From: Pseudonocardia sp. CNS-139
GTDB lineage: Bacteria; Actinomycetota; Actinomycetes; Mycobacteriales; Pseudonocardiaceae
Length of the DNA: 64,000 nucleotides
Direction: 5' to 3'
Assembly (NCBI GenBank): GCA_001942415.1
Contig: MKJX01000110.1
Span: 25,172-89,171, forward strand
Shown here one piece after another: positions 30,114-42,051 of this stretch (within the stretch, counting starts at the first letter, position 1; the number at the start of each line of letters is the position of its first letter). The notes under the pieces are model-generated. The model made no database searches and was not told the origin of the DNA. It saw nothing but the letters and a program-made list of their open reading frames with translations. The position numbers were made by a program, and so were the translations under genes.

Positions 30114-32140
30114 CGCTTGGCCACCAGCGTCAGCACGTCGTAGCGGGCGACCGACTCGCCGTCCTGGCGCGTGATGTCGGCGTCCCAGCGCACCTCGCCG
30201 TAGTCGGCGGTGTCGCGCGGTGTCACCTGCTTGCAGGTGAGCGTCACGGTCAGCGCGTCGCCGAACTTGACGGGCGCGAGGAACCGCAGGTGGTCGACGC
30301 CGAAGTTGGCCAGCACCGGGCCCGGGTCGGGGTCGACGAACAGGCCCGCGGCCAGCGAGACCACCAGGTAGCCGTGCGCGACGCGCTCGCCGAAGAGCGG
30401 GTTGGCGGCGGCCGCGGCGGCGTCCATGTGGGCGTAGAACGTGTCGCCGGTGAGCTCGGCGAAGTGCTCCACGTCCTCCTGGGTGACGGTGCGCGGCCCG
30501 GCCACGACCGTGTCGCCGATCCGCAGGTCCTCCAGGTGCTTGCGGAACGGGTGGACGTCGCCGACGTGGCGCTGCGCGCCGGCGACCCAGCGTCCGGTGA
30601 CCGCGGCGAGCGTGTCCGGGTCGGCTTGCACGGCGGTGCGCTGCATGTGGTGCAGCACCCCGCGCACGCCGCCCATCTCCTCGCCGCCGCCCGCGCGGCC
30701 GGGGCCGCCGTGCACGAGCGGGGGCAGCGGCGAGCCGTGGCCGGTGGACTCCTTGGCGTCGCGGGAGTTGAGCACGAGCAGCCGCCCGTGCCACGGCGCG
30801 ACGCCCAGCACGACGTCCCGGGCGAACGCGGGGTCGGCGGTGACGACCGACCCGGCCAGGCTCCCGCGGCCGCGGGCGGCGAGGTCGACGAGCTGCGCCG
30901 TGCCCTCGTACGGGAGCACCGTCGCGACCGGCCCGAACGCCTCCACCTCGTGCGGCTCGGCCCGCTCCGGGTCGCCGACCAGCAGGATCGGGGAGAGGAA
31001 CGCGCCGCGGTCCGGGTCGGCGCCGCGGACGGCGACGCGCTCCGGGTCGCCGAACACGACCCGCCCGGCGTCGGCGAGCGCCTTGACGCTGCGGCGCACC
31101 TCTTCGCGCTGGTCGAGGCTCGCCAGCGCGCCCATGCGCACGTCCGGGTCGGCGGGGCTGCCGACGGTGACCTCGGCGAGCCGCGCGGCGGCGGCCTCGA
31201 CCACCGCGTCCACCTGCGCGGCCGGGACGAACGCGCGGCGGATCGCGGTGCACTTCTGGCCGGCCTTCACCGTCATCTCGGTGACCAGGCCGCCGACGAA
31301 CAGGTCGAACTCCGGCGTGCCGGGGACGGCGTCGGGGCCGAGCGCCGAGAGGTTCAGCGAGTCGGCCTCCGCGGTGAACCGCACCGCGTTGCGCACGACC
31401 GCCGGGTGCGCGCGCAGGGTCTGCGCGGTGGCCGCGGAGCCGGTGAAGGACACCAGGTCCTGGCCGGTGAGGTGGTCGAACGTGTCACCGAGGCTCCCGG
31501 CGACGAACTGCAGCGCTCCCTCGGGCAGCAGCCCCGACCCGACCACGATCTCCACCAGCTCCGCGGTGAGGAATGCGGTCGGGCTCGCCGGCTTGACCAG
31601 CGTCGGGACGCCCGCGAGGAACGCCGGCGCGAGCTTCTCCAGCGGGCCCCACACGGGGAAGTTGAACGCGTTGACCTGCACCGCCACCCCGTGCAGCGGC
31701 ACGCACACGTGCTGGCCGAGGAACGTGCCGCCGCGTCCGAGCGGCTCGACGGCGCCCTCGACGTAGACGGTGTCGTCGGGCAGCTCGCGACGGCCCTTGC
31801 TCGCGTAGGACAGCAGCACGCCGATACCGCCGTCCACGTCGAACCGCGAGTCGGCGAGTGTGGCACCGGTGCGCGCCGACACGGCGTAGAGCCGGTCGCG
31901 GTGCTCGCGCAGGTGCTGGCCCAGCGCCTTCAGCAGCGCGGCCCGCTGGTGGAACGTCAGCTCCCGCAGCGCCGGCCCGCCGACCCGGCGGCCGAAGTCG
32001 AGTGCGGCGGCGAAGTCGACGCCGGCCGAGGAGATCCGCGCGACCTCCGCGCCGGTGACGGCGTCGAAGAGGGGCCGTCCGTCGTCCGCAGGCGGCTGCC
32101 AGCGCCCCTCGACGTAGCTGCGCAGCAGCGGACTGGTCAA
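30110..32140 (-). CDS. paaZ: Bifunctional ring-opening oxepin-CoA hydrolase / semialdehyde dehydrogenase
   Basis: PaaZ opens the oxepin-CoA ring and oxidises the resulting aldehyde. The 676-residue uninterrupted frame has an N-terminal aldehyde dehydrogenase domain ([36 protein letters not shown], the nucleophile Cys in [16 protein letters not shown]). Its C-terminal MaoC-like R-hydratase domain spans from about residue 530 ([20 protein letters not shown], then [19 protein letters not shown]). The TTG start at 32140 is supported by GAGGAGAG seven bases upstream. It is transcribed divergently from the enoyl-CoA hydratase gene across a PaaR-type operator. Confidence 0.95.
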   Translation of the reverse strand: MTSPLLRSYVEGRWQPPADDGRPLFDAVTGAEVARISSAGVDFAAALDFGRRVGGPALRELTFHQRAALLKALGQHLREHRDRLYAVSARTGATLADSRFDVDGGIGVLLSYASKGRRELPDDTVYVEGAVEPLGRGGTFLGQHVCVPLHGVAVQVNAFNFPVWGPLEKLAPAFLAGVPTLVKPASPTAFLTAELVEIVVGSGLLPEGALQFVAGSLGDTFDHLTGQDLVSFTGSAATAQTLRAHPAVVRNAVRFTAEADSLNLSALGPDAVPGTPEFDLFVGGLVTEMTVKAGQKCTAIRRAFVPAAQVDAVVEAAAARLAEVTVGSPADPDVRMGALASLDQREEVRRSVKALADAGRVVFGDPERVAVRGADPDRGAFLSPILLVGDPERAEPHEVEAFGPVATVLPYEGTAQLVDLAARGRGSLAGSVVTADPAFARDVVLGVAPWHGRLLVLNSRDAKESTGHGSPLPPLVHGGPGRAGGGEEMGGVRGVLHHMQRTAVQADPDTLAAVTGRWVAGAQRHVGDVHPFRKHLEDLRIGDTVVAGPRTVTQEDVEHFAELTGDTFYAHMDAAAAAANPLFGERVAHGYLVVSLAAGLFVDPDPGPVLANFGVDHLRFLAPVKFGDALTVTLTCKQVTPRDTADYGEVRWDADITRQDGESVARYDVLTLVAKR

Positions 32141-32171
32141 CGCGCTCTCCTCGCGTCGGCGGCGGAGCGGT

Positions 32172-32188
32172 CGAACGATCGTTCGGTT
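32172..32188. promoter_or_regulatory. PaaR-type operator, copy 1
   Basis: CGAACGATCGTTCGGTT contains the perfect 14-bp palindrome CGAACGATCGTTCG. It sits between the divergent paaZ and enoyl-CoA hydratase starts and matches 15 of 17 bases of the site before paaA. Confidence 0.75.
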
Positions 32189-32203
32189 GTCGTGCACGTT
32201 AGC

Positions 32204-33054
32204 ATGACCGGCGTGGAGACCAACAGTGGCGACGTCGCCAGTGCTGTCCCGCCCGCCGTTTCGCCCGCCGTCCTCGTGACGCGCGACGAGCAGGATCCGG
32301 CGGTCGCCCTGGTGGTGCTCAATCGGCCGGAGAAGCGCAACGCGCTCACCGTGGAGCTGAAGGAGGCGCTGGTCACGGCGCTGGCGGGGGTGGCGGCCGA
32401 CCCCGGGGTGCGGGCCGTCGTGCTCGCCGGGTCGGGCCGCTCGTTCTGCGTGGGGCAGGACCTCGCGGAGCACGCCGAGGCGCTGCGCACCGACCCCGCC
32501 GCCGCGCTCACCACCGTCGAGCGGCACTACAACCCGATCGTTCGGACGCTCGCCACGATGCCCAAGCCGGTGGTGGCCGCGATCAACGGCACCGCCGTCG
32601 GGGCCGGGCTCGGGTTCGCGCTCGCGTGCGACCTGCGGGTGGCCGCGTCCGGGGCGACGTTCGGCACGGCGTTCGCCGCCATCGGGCTCACGGCCGACTC
32701 GGGCCTGTCCGCCACCCTCGTGCACGCGCTAGGGCACGCCAGGGCCACCGAGCTGATGCTGCTCGGCGACATGTTCGACGCCGCGGCCGCGCAGCGTCCG
32801 GGCTGGTCACGGAGGTCGTCCCGGCCGAGGACGTGCTCGCGACCGCGCTCGGGCTCGCCCGCCGGCTGGCCGCGGGCCCCACGCTGGCCTACGCCGAGAT
32901 CAAGAAGGCGCTCGCGTTCGGCGCCGTGTCGGGGCTGGACGCCGTGCTCGCCGCCGAGGCCGCCGCGCAGATCCGGCTCGGCGGCACGGCCGACCACCGG
33001 CACGCCGTCGAGGCGTTCCTCGCCAAGCGGCGTCCCGTCTTCGAGGGCCTGTGA
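32204..33054 (+). CDS. paaG: Enoyl-CoA hydratase/isomerase of the phenylacetate pathway
   Basis: A crotonase-fold protein of about 283 residues. In PaaG-type enzymes it isomerises ring-1,2-epoxyphenylacetyl-CoA to oxepin-Co[21 protein letters not shown], the oxyanion loop [20 protein letters not shown] and [20 protein letters not shown], then [20 protein letters not shown] are conserved. The acidic residue expected in the second active-site loop appears as Asp (GLTADSGLS), as in PaaG and not in hydratases. A break near 32800 precedes [13 protein letters not shown]. The assignment to PaaG over PaaF rests on that Asp and on context. Confidence 0.85.
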
Positions 33055-33695
33055 GCGCGGCCCCCGCGCAGCCGCCCGGGCCGCCGGGCCGCACGCGGCG
33101 GGCCCGCGGCGGCGCGGGTGCCCGCCGCCCGGTCTACGACGCGCAGTCGCTGCTGGCCGTCGCGGTCGCCGAGTTCAACGCCCGCGGCTACGACGCCACC
33201 AGCATGGAGGACCTCTCCCGCGCCGCCGGCATCACCAAGTCGTCCTTCTACCACCACGTCAGCGGCAAGGAGGAGCTGCTGCGGGCCGCGCTGGAACGCG
33301 CGCTCGACGGCCTGTTCGGCATCCTCGCCGAGCCCGCCGCGCAGAACGGTCCCGCGCTGGCCCGGCTGCGCCACATCATCGGCCGGCAGGTCGAGGTGCT
33401 CACCGCCGAGCTGCCGTACGTCACGCTGCTGCTGCGGGTGCGCGGCAACACCGAGACCGAGCGCTGGGCGCTGGCCCGCCGCCGCGCGTTCGACGCCACG
33501 ATCGCCTCGCTCGTCGCGGAGGCGGTCGAGGACGGCGAGGTCAGGGCGGGTGTCGAGCCGTGGCTCGCGGCCCGCCTGCTCTCCGGCACGGTGAACTCGC
33601 TCGTCGAGTGGTACCGGCCCGGCCGGCCCGGCTCGGAGCTGCTGCCCGCGCGGGTCGTCGAGATGGTGTCCGCCGGGATCGTCCCGCCCGCCTGA
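33051..33695 (+). CDS. paaR: TetR-family repressor of the paa genes (PaaR-like)
   Basis: A 214-residue TetR protein with an Arg-rich N-terminal tail and the helix-turn-helix [20 protein letters not shown], then [20 protein letters not shown]. The ligand domain has a C-terminal [20 protein letters not shown] segment. Its start overlaps the enoyl-CoA hydratase stop (GTGA). Two near-identical palindromes flank the hydratase-regulator unit, one before paaZ/paaG and one before paaA, which supports autoregulation and control of both paa transcripts, with phenylacetyl-CoA as the likely effector by analogy. Confidence 0.85.
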   Translation: MSAAPAQPPGPPGRTRRARGGAGARRPVYDAQSLLAVAVAEFNARGYDATSMEDLSRAAGITKSSFYHHVSGKEELLRAALERALDGLFGILAEPAAQNGPALARLRHIIGRQVEVLTAELPYVTLLLRVRGNTETERWALARRRAFDATIASLVAEAVEDGEVRAGVEPWLAARLLSGTVNSLVEWYRPGRPGSELLPARVVEMVSAGIVPPA

Positions 33696-33698
33696 GCC

Positions 33699-33748
33699 TT
33701 GCACGGCCGCGTCCACTGCGGCATCATCAGACGAACGAACATTCGGTT
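33699..33748 (+). promoter_or_regulatory. paaA promoter region with PaaR-type operator, copy 2
   Basis: CGAACGAACATTCGGTT at 33732-33748 matches the site at 32172 in 15 of 17 positions. A weak promoter (TTGCAC at 33699-33704, 17-bp spacer, CATCAT at 33722-33727) precedes it, so bound repressor would block the start site. Confidence 0.6.
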
Positions 33749-33763
33749 TATGGAGGTTCGCCC

Positions 33764-34705
33764 ATGACCGCGTCCGTCGACTCCGGGCCGGAGGCCGGGT
33801 TCGCGGCCACGATCGCGGCCGACCAGCGCATCGAGCCGCGCGACTGGATGCCCGACGCCTACCGCGGCACGCTGGTCCGCCAGATCGCCCAGCACGCCCA
33901 CTCGGAGATCATCGGGATGCAGCCGGAGGGCAACTGGCTGCTGCGGGCGCCGAGCCTGCGCCGCAAGGCCATCCTGCTGGCGAAGGTGCAGGACGAGGCC
34001 GGGCACGGCATGTATCTCTACGCGGCGGCCGAGACGCTGGGCGTCGACCGGGCCGAGCTGACCGAGAAGCTGATCGCGGCGAAGCAGCGGTACTCCTCGA
34101 TCTTCAACTACCCCACGCTCTCGTTCGCCGACGTCGGGGTGATCGGCTGGCTGGTCGACGGGGCCGCGATCTGCAACCAGGTGCCGCTCTGCCGCTGCTC
34201 GTACGGGCCGTACGCGCGGGCGATGATCCGGATCTGCAAGGAGGAGTCGTTCCACCAGCGGCAGGGCTACGAGCTGCTGCTCACGATGGTGCGCGGCACA
34301 GATGCGCAGCGGGAGATGGTGCAGGAGTCCACGAACCGCTGGTGGTGGCCCTCGCTGATGATGTTCGGCCCGCCGGACGCCGACTCGCCCAACACGCGGC
34401 AGTCGATGGCGTGGGGCATCAAGCGGCACACCAACGACGAGCTGCGCCAGCGCTTCGTCGACATGACGGTCCCGCAGGCCGACGCGCTGGGCGTCACGCT
34501 GCCGGACCCGGACCTGCGCTGGAACGCCGAGCGCGGCGCGTACGACTACACCGAGCCGGACTGGGCGGAGTTCAGGGCCGTGCTGGCCGGCGCCGGCCCG
34601 TGCAACGCACAGCGGCTCGCGCACCGGCGCCGCGCCCACGAGAACGGGGCCTGGGTGCGCGAGGCGGCCACGGCGTACGCGGAGAAGCACGGGAGCCGGC
34701 CATGA
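33764..34705 (+). CDS. paaA: Phenylacetyl-CoA epoxidase catalytic subunit A
   Basis: PaaA is the di-iron subunit that epoxidises the aromatic ring of phenylacetyl-CoA. The ferritin-like carboxylate-bridged iron ligands are seen in [35 protein letters not shown] (E-x-x-H), [18 protein letters not shown] (E-x-x-x-H) and neighbouring Glu residues. The 313-residue frame is intact. ATG 33764 follows TGGAGG. It is the first gene of the coupled paaABCDE operon. Confidence 0.97.
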   Translation: MTASVDSGPEAGFAATIAADQRIEPRDWMPDAYRGTLVRQIAQHAHSEIIGMQPEGNWLLRAPSLRRKAILLAKVQDEAGHGMYLYAAAETLGVDRAELTEKLIAAKQRYSSIFNYPTLSFADVGVIGWLVDGAAICNQVPLCRCSYGPYARAMIRICKEESFHQRQGYELLLTMVRGTDAQREMVQESTNRWWWPSLMMFGPPDADSPNTRQSMAWGIKRHTNDELRQRFVDMTVPQADALGVTLPDPDLRWNAERGAYDYTEPDWAEFRAVLAGAGPCNAQRLAHRRRAHENGAWVREAATAYAEKHGSRP

Positions 34706-34992
34706 CCGAGCGCAGCGGCTGGCCGCTCTACGAGGTGTTCGTGCGCAGCAAGCGCGGGCTCAACCACGTGCACGTCGGGTCGCTGCACGCGCCCGACGCC
34801 GAGATGGCGCTGCACAACGCCCGCGACCTCTACACCCGCCGCGGCGAGGGCGTCTCGATCTGGGTGGTGAAGGCCGCGGACGTCACCGCGAGCAGCCCCG
34901 ACGAGAAGGACCCGTTCTTCGCGCCGGCCGCCGACAAGGTCTACCGGCACCCGACGTTCTACGTGATCCCGGAGGAGGTGCCGCACCTGTGA
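34702..34992 (+). CDS. paaB: Phenylacetyl-CoA epoxidase subunit B
   Basis: A 96-residue protein matching Paa[21 protein letters not shown], then [20 protein letters not shown] and [20 protein letters not shown]. It bridges PaaAC units in the epoxidase complex and is required for activity. It overlaps paaA and paaC by four bases on each side. Confidence 0.96.
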   Translation: MTERSGWPLYEVFVRSKRGLNHVHVGSLHAPDAEMALHNARDLYTRRGEGVSIWVVKAADVTASSPDEKDPFFAPAADKVYRHPTFYVIPEEVPHL

Positions 34993-35888
34993 CCGACTCC
35001 GCCAACGCCTATCTCTCGCTCGCCGAGACCACCGGGCACGACGACCCCCGGTGGGCGTTCGGCTCCGGGTTCGAGCAGCAGGACGCGGCCGAGGTCGCAT
35101 CGCCGGTGCCGGACGGGGTCGCCGCCGCGGACCTCGCCGCCTACTGCCTGATGCTCGGCGACGACGCGCTGCTCGCCGGCCACCGGCTCACCGAGTGGGT
35201 CAGCAACGCGCCGGAGCTGGAGGAGGAGGTCGCGCTCGCGAACATCGCGCTGGACCTGCTCGGCCAGGCCCGGGTGCTGCTCGCCCGCGCCGGGCACGTC
35301 GAGGGCGCCGGCCGCGACGAGGACACGCTGGCCTACCTCCGCACCGAGGCGGAGTTCCGCCACGTCGCACTGGCCGAGCAGCCCGACGACCTGGACTTCG
35401 GCCGGTGCGTCGCCCGGCTGCTGGTGTTCTCCACCTGGCGGCTCGCGCTGCTGCACCGGCTGCTCGGCTCGGCCGACCCGGTGCTCGCCGCCGTCGCGGG
35501 CAAGGGCGTCAAGGAGGTCGCCTACCACCGCGACCACGCCGCCCGCTGGACGCTGCGCCTGGGCGACGGCACGCCGGAGTCGCACCGGCGGATGCAGGCC
35601 GCGCTGGAGTGGGTCTGGCCGTTCGTGGACGAGCTCTTCCGCCCGTCGGACGAGGAGCGCCGGCTCGCCGCCGCCGGGGTGGCCGTCGACCCGGCGCAGG
35701 TCCGGGCCGAGTTCGACGCCGTGCTGCACGAGGTGCTGGTCCGGGCCACGCTCACCCGGCCGGACCGCCCGGGCATCGGCCCGGTCGCGGGCCGCGGCGG
35801 CCGGCAGGGCCTGCACACCGAGAAGCTCGGGCCGCTGCTCGCGGAGATGCAGAGCGTGGCCCGGCAGCACCCCGGGGCGACGTGGTGA
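34989..35888 (+). CDS. paaC: Phenylacetyl-CoA epoxidase structural subunit C
   Basis: PaaC is the non-catalytic ferritin-like partner that forms the PaaAC heterodimer. Family segments include LAAYCLMLGDDALLAGHRLT, EWVSNAPELEEEVALANIAL, DLLGQARVLLARAG, EAEFRHVALAEQP and AGKGVKEVAYHRDHAARWTL. The 299-residue frame is intact and coupled by GTGA/ATGA overlaps to paaB and paaD. Confidence 0.96.
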   Translation: MTDSANAYLSLAETTGHDDPRWAFGSGFEQQDAAEVASPVPDGVAAADLAAYCLMLGDDALLAGHRLTEWVSNAPELEEEVALANIALDLLGQARVLLARAGHVEGAGRDEDTLAYLRTEAEFRHVALAEQPDDLDFGRCVARLLVFSTWRLALLHRLLGSADPVLAAVAGKGVKEVAYHRDHAARWTLRLGDGTPESHRRMQAALEWVWPFVDELFRPSDEERRLAAAGVAVDPAQVRAEFDAVLHEVLVRATLTRPDRPGIGPVAGRGGRQGLHTEKLGPLLAEMQSVARQHPGATW

Positions 35889-36382
35889 GCGCGGCGGCCG
35901 CGCGGGCGGCGGCCGCGGCCGTCGTCGACCCGGAGATGCCGATGCTGACCATCGCCGACCTCGGCATCCTGCGCGAGGTGACCGAGCGCGGCGGCGCGGT
36001 GTCGGTGACGATCACCCCGACCTACTCCGGCTGCCCGGCCGTCGACGCCATCCGCGCCGACGTGCGCGCGGCGCTCGCCGCGGCCGGGTTCGCCGCCGTG
36101 GAGGTGCGCACGGTGCTGGCGCCGCCGTGGAGCACCGACTGGATCACCGAGGACGGCCGGCGCAAGCTCGCCGCGGCCGGCGTCGCCCCGCCCGGCCCGG
36201 CCGCGCCGCGCCCCGCCGGGCCGGTCCCGCTGACGCTCGTCCCGCCGGCGTCGGCCGTGCGCTGCCCGCGCTGCGGCGCCGCCGACACCGTGGAGCTGTC
36301 CCGGTTCGGGCCCACCGCGTGCACGGCGCTGCGCCGCTGCCGCGCCTGCGCCGAGCCGTTCGAGCACGTGAAGGAGCTCTGA
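35885..36382 (+). CDS. paaD: PaaD, DUF59 Fe-S assembly-type protein
   Basis: A 165-residue protein with an N-terminal MIP18/DUF59 domain (VVDPEMPMLTIADLGILREV, TPTYSGCPAVDAIRADVRAA) and a C-terminal zinc-ribbon-like region with paired CPRCGAAD and RRCRACAEPFEH. PaaD is thought to help insert an Fe-S or di-iron centre into the epoxidase or PaaE. The GTG start overlaps paaC. Confidence 0.93.
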   Translation: MSAAAARAAAAAVVDPEMPMLTIADLGILREVTERGGAVSVTITPTYSGCPAVDAIRADVRAALAAAGFAAVEVRTVLAPPWSTDWITEDGRRKLAAAGVAPPGPAAPRPAGPVPLTLVPPASAVRCPRCGAADTVELSRFGPTACTALRRCRACAEPFEHVKEL

Positions 36383-36385
36383 CCG

Positions 36386-37464
36386 GTGACGCTCGCCGAG
36401 GCGCCGGCCCGCACGGGCTTCCACACGCTCCGCGTGGCGGGCGTGGAACAGCTCTGCGCGGACGCCGCCGCCGTCACGTTCGACGTGCCCGCGCACCTGC
36501 GGGAGGTCTACGCGTTCCGGCCCGGCCAGTACGTCACCCTGCGCCGGGTCGTGGACGGCGTGGACGAGCGCCGCTCGTACTCGATCTGCGCGCGGCCGGG
36601 GCGCGCTGCGGGTCGGCGTCCGGCGGGTGGAGGGCGGCCTGTTCTCCGGGTGGCTGGTCGACGGCGTGCGCCCGGACGACCCGGTCGAGGTCGCCCCGCC
36701 GGCCGGCGCGTTCACCCCGGACCTGGCGCCGGGCACCCACCACGTGCTGGTCGCGGCCGGGTCCGGGATCACCCCGGTGCTCTCGATCGCGGCGTCGCTG
36801 CTGGCGGCGCACGACAGCACACGCGTCACCCTGCTCTACGGCAACCGGCGCACCGACACCGTGATGTTCACCGAGGAGATCGCCGACCTCAAGAACGCCC
36901 ACGGCCCCCGGCTGCACCTCGTGCACGTGCTGTCGCGGGAGCCCGGGGAGGCCGAGATCGGCAACGGGCGCCTGGACGCCACCCGCCTGCGCCGGCTGCT
37001 CGGCGCGCTCGTCGACGTGCCGGGCGTCGACGGATGGTGGCTGTGCGGGCCGCTCGGGATGACCGAGGACGCCGTCGCCGTGCTGGGGGAGCTGGGCGTG
37101 GACCGCAGGCGGGTCCACCGGGAGCTGTTCTACGTCGGCGAGCCGCCGCCCGAGCCGCACCGCCCCGACGACGCCGGTCCCACCGAGGGCAGCGACGTCA
37201 CGGTGGTGCTCAACGGGCGCGCCACCCGGGTGACCGTGCCGCGGGACGTGCCGGTGCTCGACGGCGCGCAGCGGGTCCGCGGCGACCTGCCGTTCGCGTG
37301 CAGGGGCGGGGTCTGCGGCACGTGCCGGGCCAGGGTGACGGCGGGCGAGGTGGCGGATGCGCCGCAACTTCGCGCTGGAGCCCGAGGAGGTGGCCGCCGG
37401 GTTCGTCCTGACGTGCCAGAGCCGGCCCGCGTCCGACGAGGTCACGGTCGACTACGACGCCTGA
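36386..37464 (+). CDS. paaE: Phenylacetyl-CoA epoxidase reductase (FAD/2Fe-2S)
   Basis: PaaE transfers electrons from NADPH to PaaA. The FAD-binding segment FRPGQYVTLRRVVDG, then ERRSYSICARPG, the NAD(P) lobe HHVLVAAGSGITPVLSIAAS, then LLYGNRRTDTVMFTEEI and WWLCGPLGMTEDAV, and a C-terminal plant-type ferredoxin domain (LPFACRGGVCGTCRARV and a last Cys in FVLTCQSRP) are in order. Breaks near 36602 and 37354 each look like one extra G. It ends the operon tail-to-tail with the next gene. Confidence 0.93.
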
Positions 37465-37476
37465 CCGCCGGCGGCC

Positions 37477-38300
37477 TCAGCGGCGCCGGCCCGTGCTGCG
37501 GCGCAGGGCGTCGGCGACGGCGTGCGAGATGTGCGGGTCGCGCGGCGGCCGCCACGGCCGGTTGCGGGTGGCGACGGCGACGGCCACGGCCTGTGCGCAG
37601 TCGCAGTACTGCTCGATCCCCACGCCCATCGTGCCCGGCGGCTGCTCGGCCAGCGCCCGGAGCATGCCCGGCGCCGCGACCGACGGCCCGTGCGCGAGGC
37701 CGACGCCGAGGATCGACCCGTCGGGCCGGTCCGGGGCGAGCCGGCCCAGCTCGTCGCTGCGCAGCAGGTCGAGCACCACATCCGCGTCCCGGACGGCCCG
37801 GTGCAGCGGGAACCACTGCTGGTCGGTCTGGTTCCACATGCTGACCTCGTGCATCCCGCACCCCATCAGCACCGGCGTCAGCACGGGCATCCGCGCCGCG
37901 CCGACCACCAGCACCCGGGCCGACGCCGGGCGCAGCCCGATCCGGCGCAGGTAGGCGAGCGCGGCGGCGGTCAGCGCGACGGCGGTGGTGTCCTCCTCGG
38001 TGAGCACCGGCCGCCCGCCCTCCAGGTCGAGCGTGCGCTGCGCGGCCCGGGCGCGGGCGGCGTCGGTGCGCGTGATCAGCGCGGCCGCGACGTCGTCGGC
38101 GAGGCCGCGCAGCTGGGCCGTCAGCGCGTCGCCGCCGGCCGGGACCGTGACGGCGAACGCGCGTACCTCGCCGAGCCGCTCGACGGCGTCGCGTCGGCGG
38201 CGAGCGCCATGGCGAGCGGGCGGGCCGCGGCGGTGTGCGGGTGCGCGCTGCCGTCGCCGACCACCGCGACGCGGTACGGCGGCAGGTCCACGGCACTCAC
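37477..38300 (-). CDS. Malic-enzyme-like NAD-binding protein, divergent
   Basis: A 274-residue protein whose centre resembles the second half of the malic enzyme active site and NAD domain: GRPVLTEEDTTAVALTAAAL (compare PVFHDDQHGTA), then RPASARVLVVGAARMPVLTP and HEVSMWNQTDQQWFPLHRAV. The C-terminal EQYCDCAQAVAVAVATRN echoes malic enzyme ends. The N-terminal domain is very short and the metal-binding DDQ is EDT, so classical activity is doubtful. A break lies near 38195. The GTG at 38300 has a TATAAG minus-10 (38317-38322) just upstream, overlapped by an ArsR-type site. Confidence 0.55.
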
Positions 38301-38333
38301 GGCCGGGCGCGAAAGGCTTATAGGTGCTGTTAC

Positions 38334-38349
38334 TTGCGAAAGTCTGCAA
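38334..38349. promoter_or_regulatory. ArsR-type operator upstream of the malic-enzyme-like gene
   Basis: TTGC-N8-GCAA inside CTTGC-N8-GCAACT, about 34 bp upstream of the gene start and covering its minus-35 region. The same 16-bp architecture recurs before the ArsR gene at 38747-38762. Confidence 0.6.
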
Positions 38350-38394
38350 CTCATCCTCGCAGTTCAGCGTGGGTTGGTACGTGTTGTGGGACGA

Positions 38395-38721
38395 CTAGGG
38401 TGTGCGCAGCTCCTCGAGCAGCTCGACCTGCCCGGACAGCACACCGGTGAGGATCGCGCGGGCCACGGCCAGCAGCTCGGACACCCGAGGGCTGGTCAGC
38501 GAGTAGAACACCGCCGACCCCTCGCGCCGGGTCGTCACCAGGCCGGCCCGGCGCAGCACGGCGAGCTGCTGGGACAGGTTGGCCGACTCGACCTCGATCT
38601 CGGCCAGCAACTCGGAGACGGCGTGCTCGCGGATGCTCAGCAGCTCGAGGACCCGGATGCGGACGGGGTGCCCGAGCGTCTTGAAGAACTCCGCCTTCGC
38701 CTGGTAGAGCGGCCTGCTCAT
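38395..38721 (-). CDS. ArsR-family winged-helix regulator
   Basis: A 108-residue ArsR/SmtB protein with KAEFFKTLGHPVRIRVLELL and the recognition helix SANLSQQLAVLRRAGLVTTR, then the wing EGSAVFYSLTSP. The metal-binding ELCVCDL motif is absent (HAVSELLAEIEVE), so it probably senses a non-metal signal, such as sulfur or redox species. The ATG at 38721 follows GGAGGGAGGGG. Operators with the same arms precede it and the malic-enzyme-like gene, which it likely controls. Confidence 0.9.
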   Translation of the reverse strand: MSRPLYQAKAEFFKTLGHPVRIRVLELLSIREHAVSELLAEIEVESANLSQQLAVLRRAGLVTTRREGSAVFYSLTSPRVSELLAVARAILTGVLSGQVELLEELRTP

Positions 38722-38746
38722 CGCCCCTCCCTCCGGTCCGGACGGC

Positions 38747-38762
38747 TTGCACAACTTAGCAA
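38747..38762. promoter_or_regulatory. ArsR-type operator upstream of the ArsR gene
   Basis: TTGC-N8-GCAA, flanked as CTTGC...GCAACT exactly like the site at 38334-38349, lies 26 bp upstream of the ArsR ATG and supports autoregulation. Confidence 0.6.
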
Positions 38763-38813
38763 CTGGAGAGAACGGACGGCGTTTCCGTCGGTGCCCGGGC
38801 CTACCCTCCGCCC

Positions 38814-39146
38814 GTGGCGTACGACGTGGAGCTGGCGGACCGGTTGCGCGAGGCCCTCGCCCCCGAACCGGGAGTCGTCGAGAAGCGGATGTTCGGCGGC
38901 CTGGCCTTCCTGGTGGGCGGGCACATGGCGGTGGCCGCGAGCCGGGAGGGCGGGCTGCTGCTGCGCGTCGACCCGGCGCGGACCGGCGAGCTGCTCGCCG
39001 GTCCGCGCGTGCGCCCGTTCGTCATGCGCGGGCGCGAGATGGACGGATGGGTGCGGGTCGAGATCGACGCCGGTGCGAGCGACGAGGACCTCGGCCACTG
39101 GCTCGGGCTCGGGCTCGGCTACGTCCGCTCGCTCCGCCCGAAGTAG
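38814..39146 (+). CDS. TfoX N-terminal domain protein
   Basis: A 110-residue protein with the TfoX/Sxy N-terminal fold: LREALAPEPGVVEKRMFGGL, then AFLVGGHMAVAASREGGLLL and FVMRGREMDGWVRVEIDAG. In gamma-proteobacteria TfoX regulates competence; the role of stand-alone actinobacterial copies is unknown. Its TAG stop and that of the convergent hydrolase both lie in the perfect palindrome AAGTAGCGCTACTT (39141-39154). Confidence 0.9.
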   Translation: MAYDVELADRLREALAPEPGVVEKRMFGGLAFLVGGHMAVAASREGGLLLRVDPARTGELLAGPRVRPFVMRGREMDGWVRVEIDAGASDEDLGHWLGLGLGYVRSLRPK

Positions 39147-39148
39147 CG

Positions 39149-42050
<2,902 letters not shown>

Positions 42051-42051
42051 C

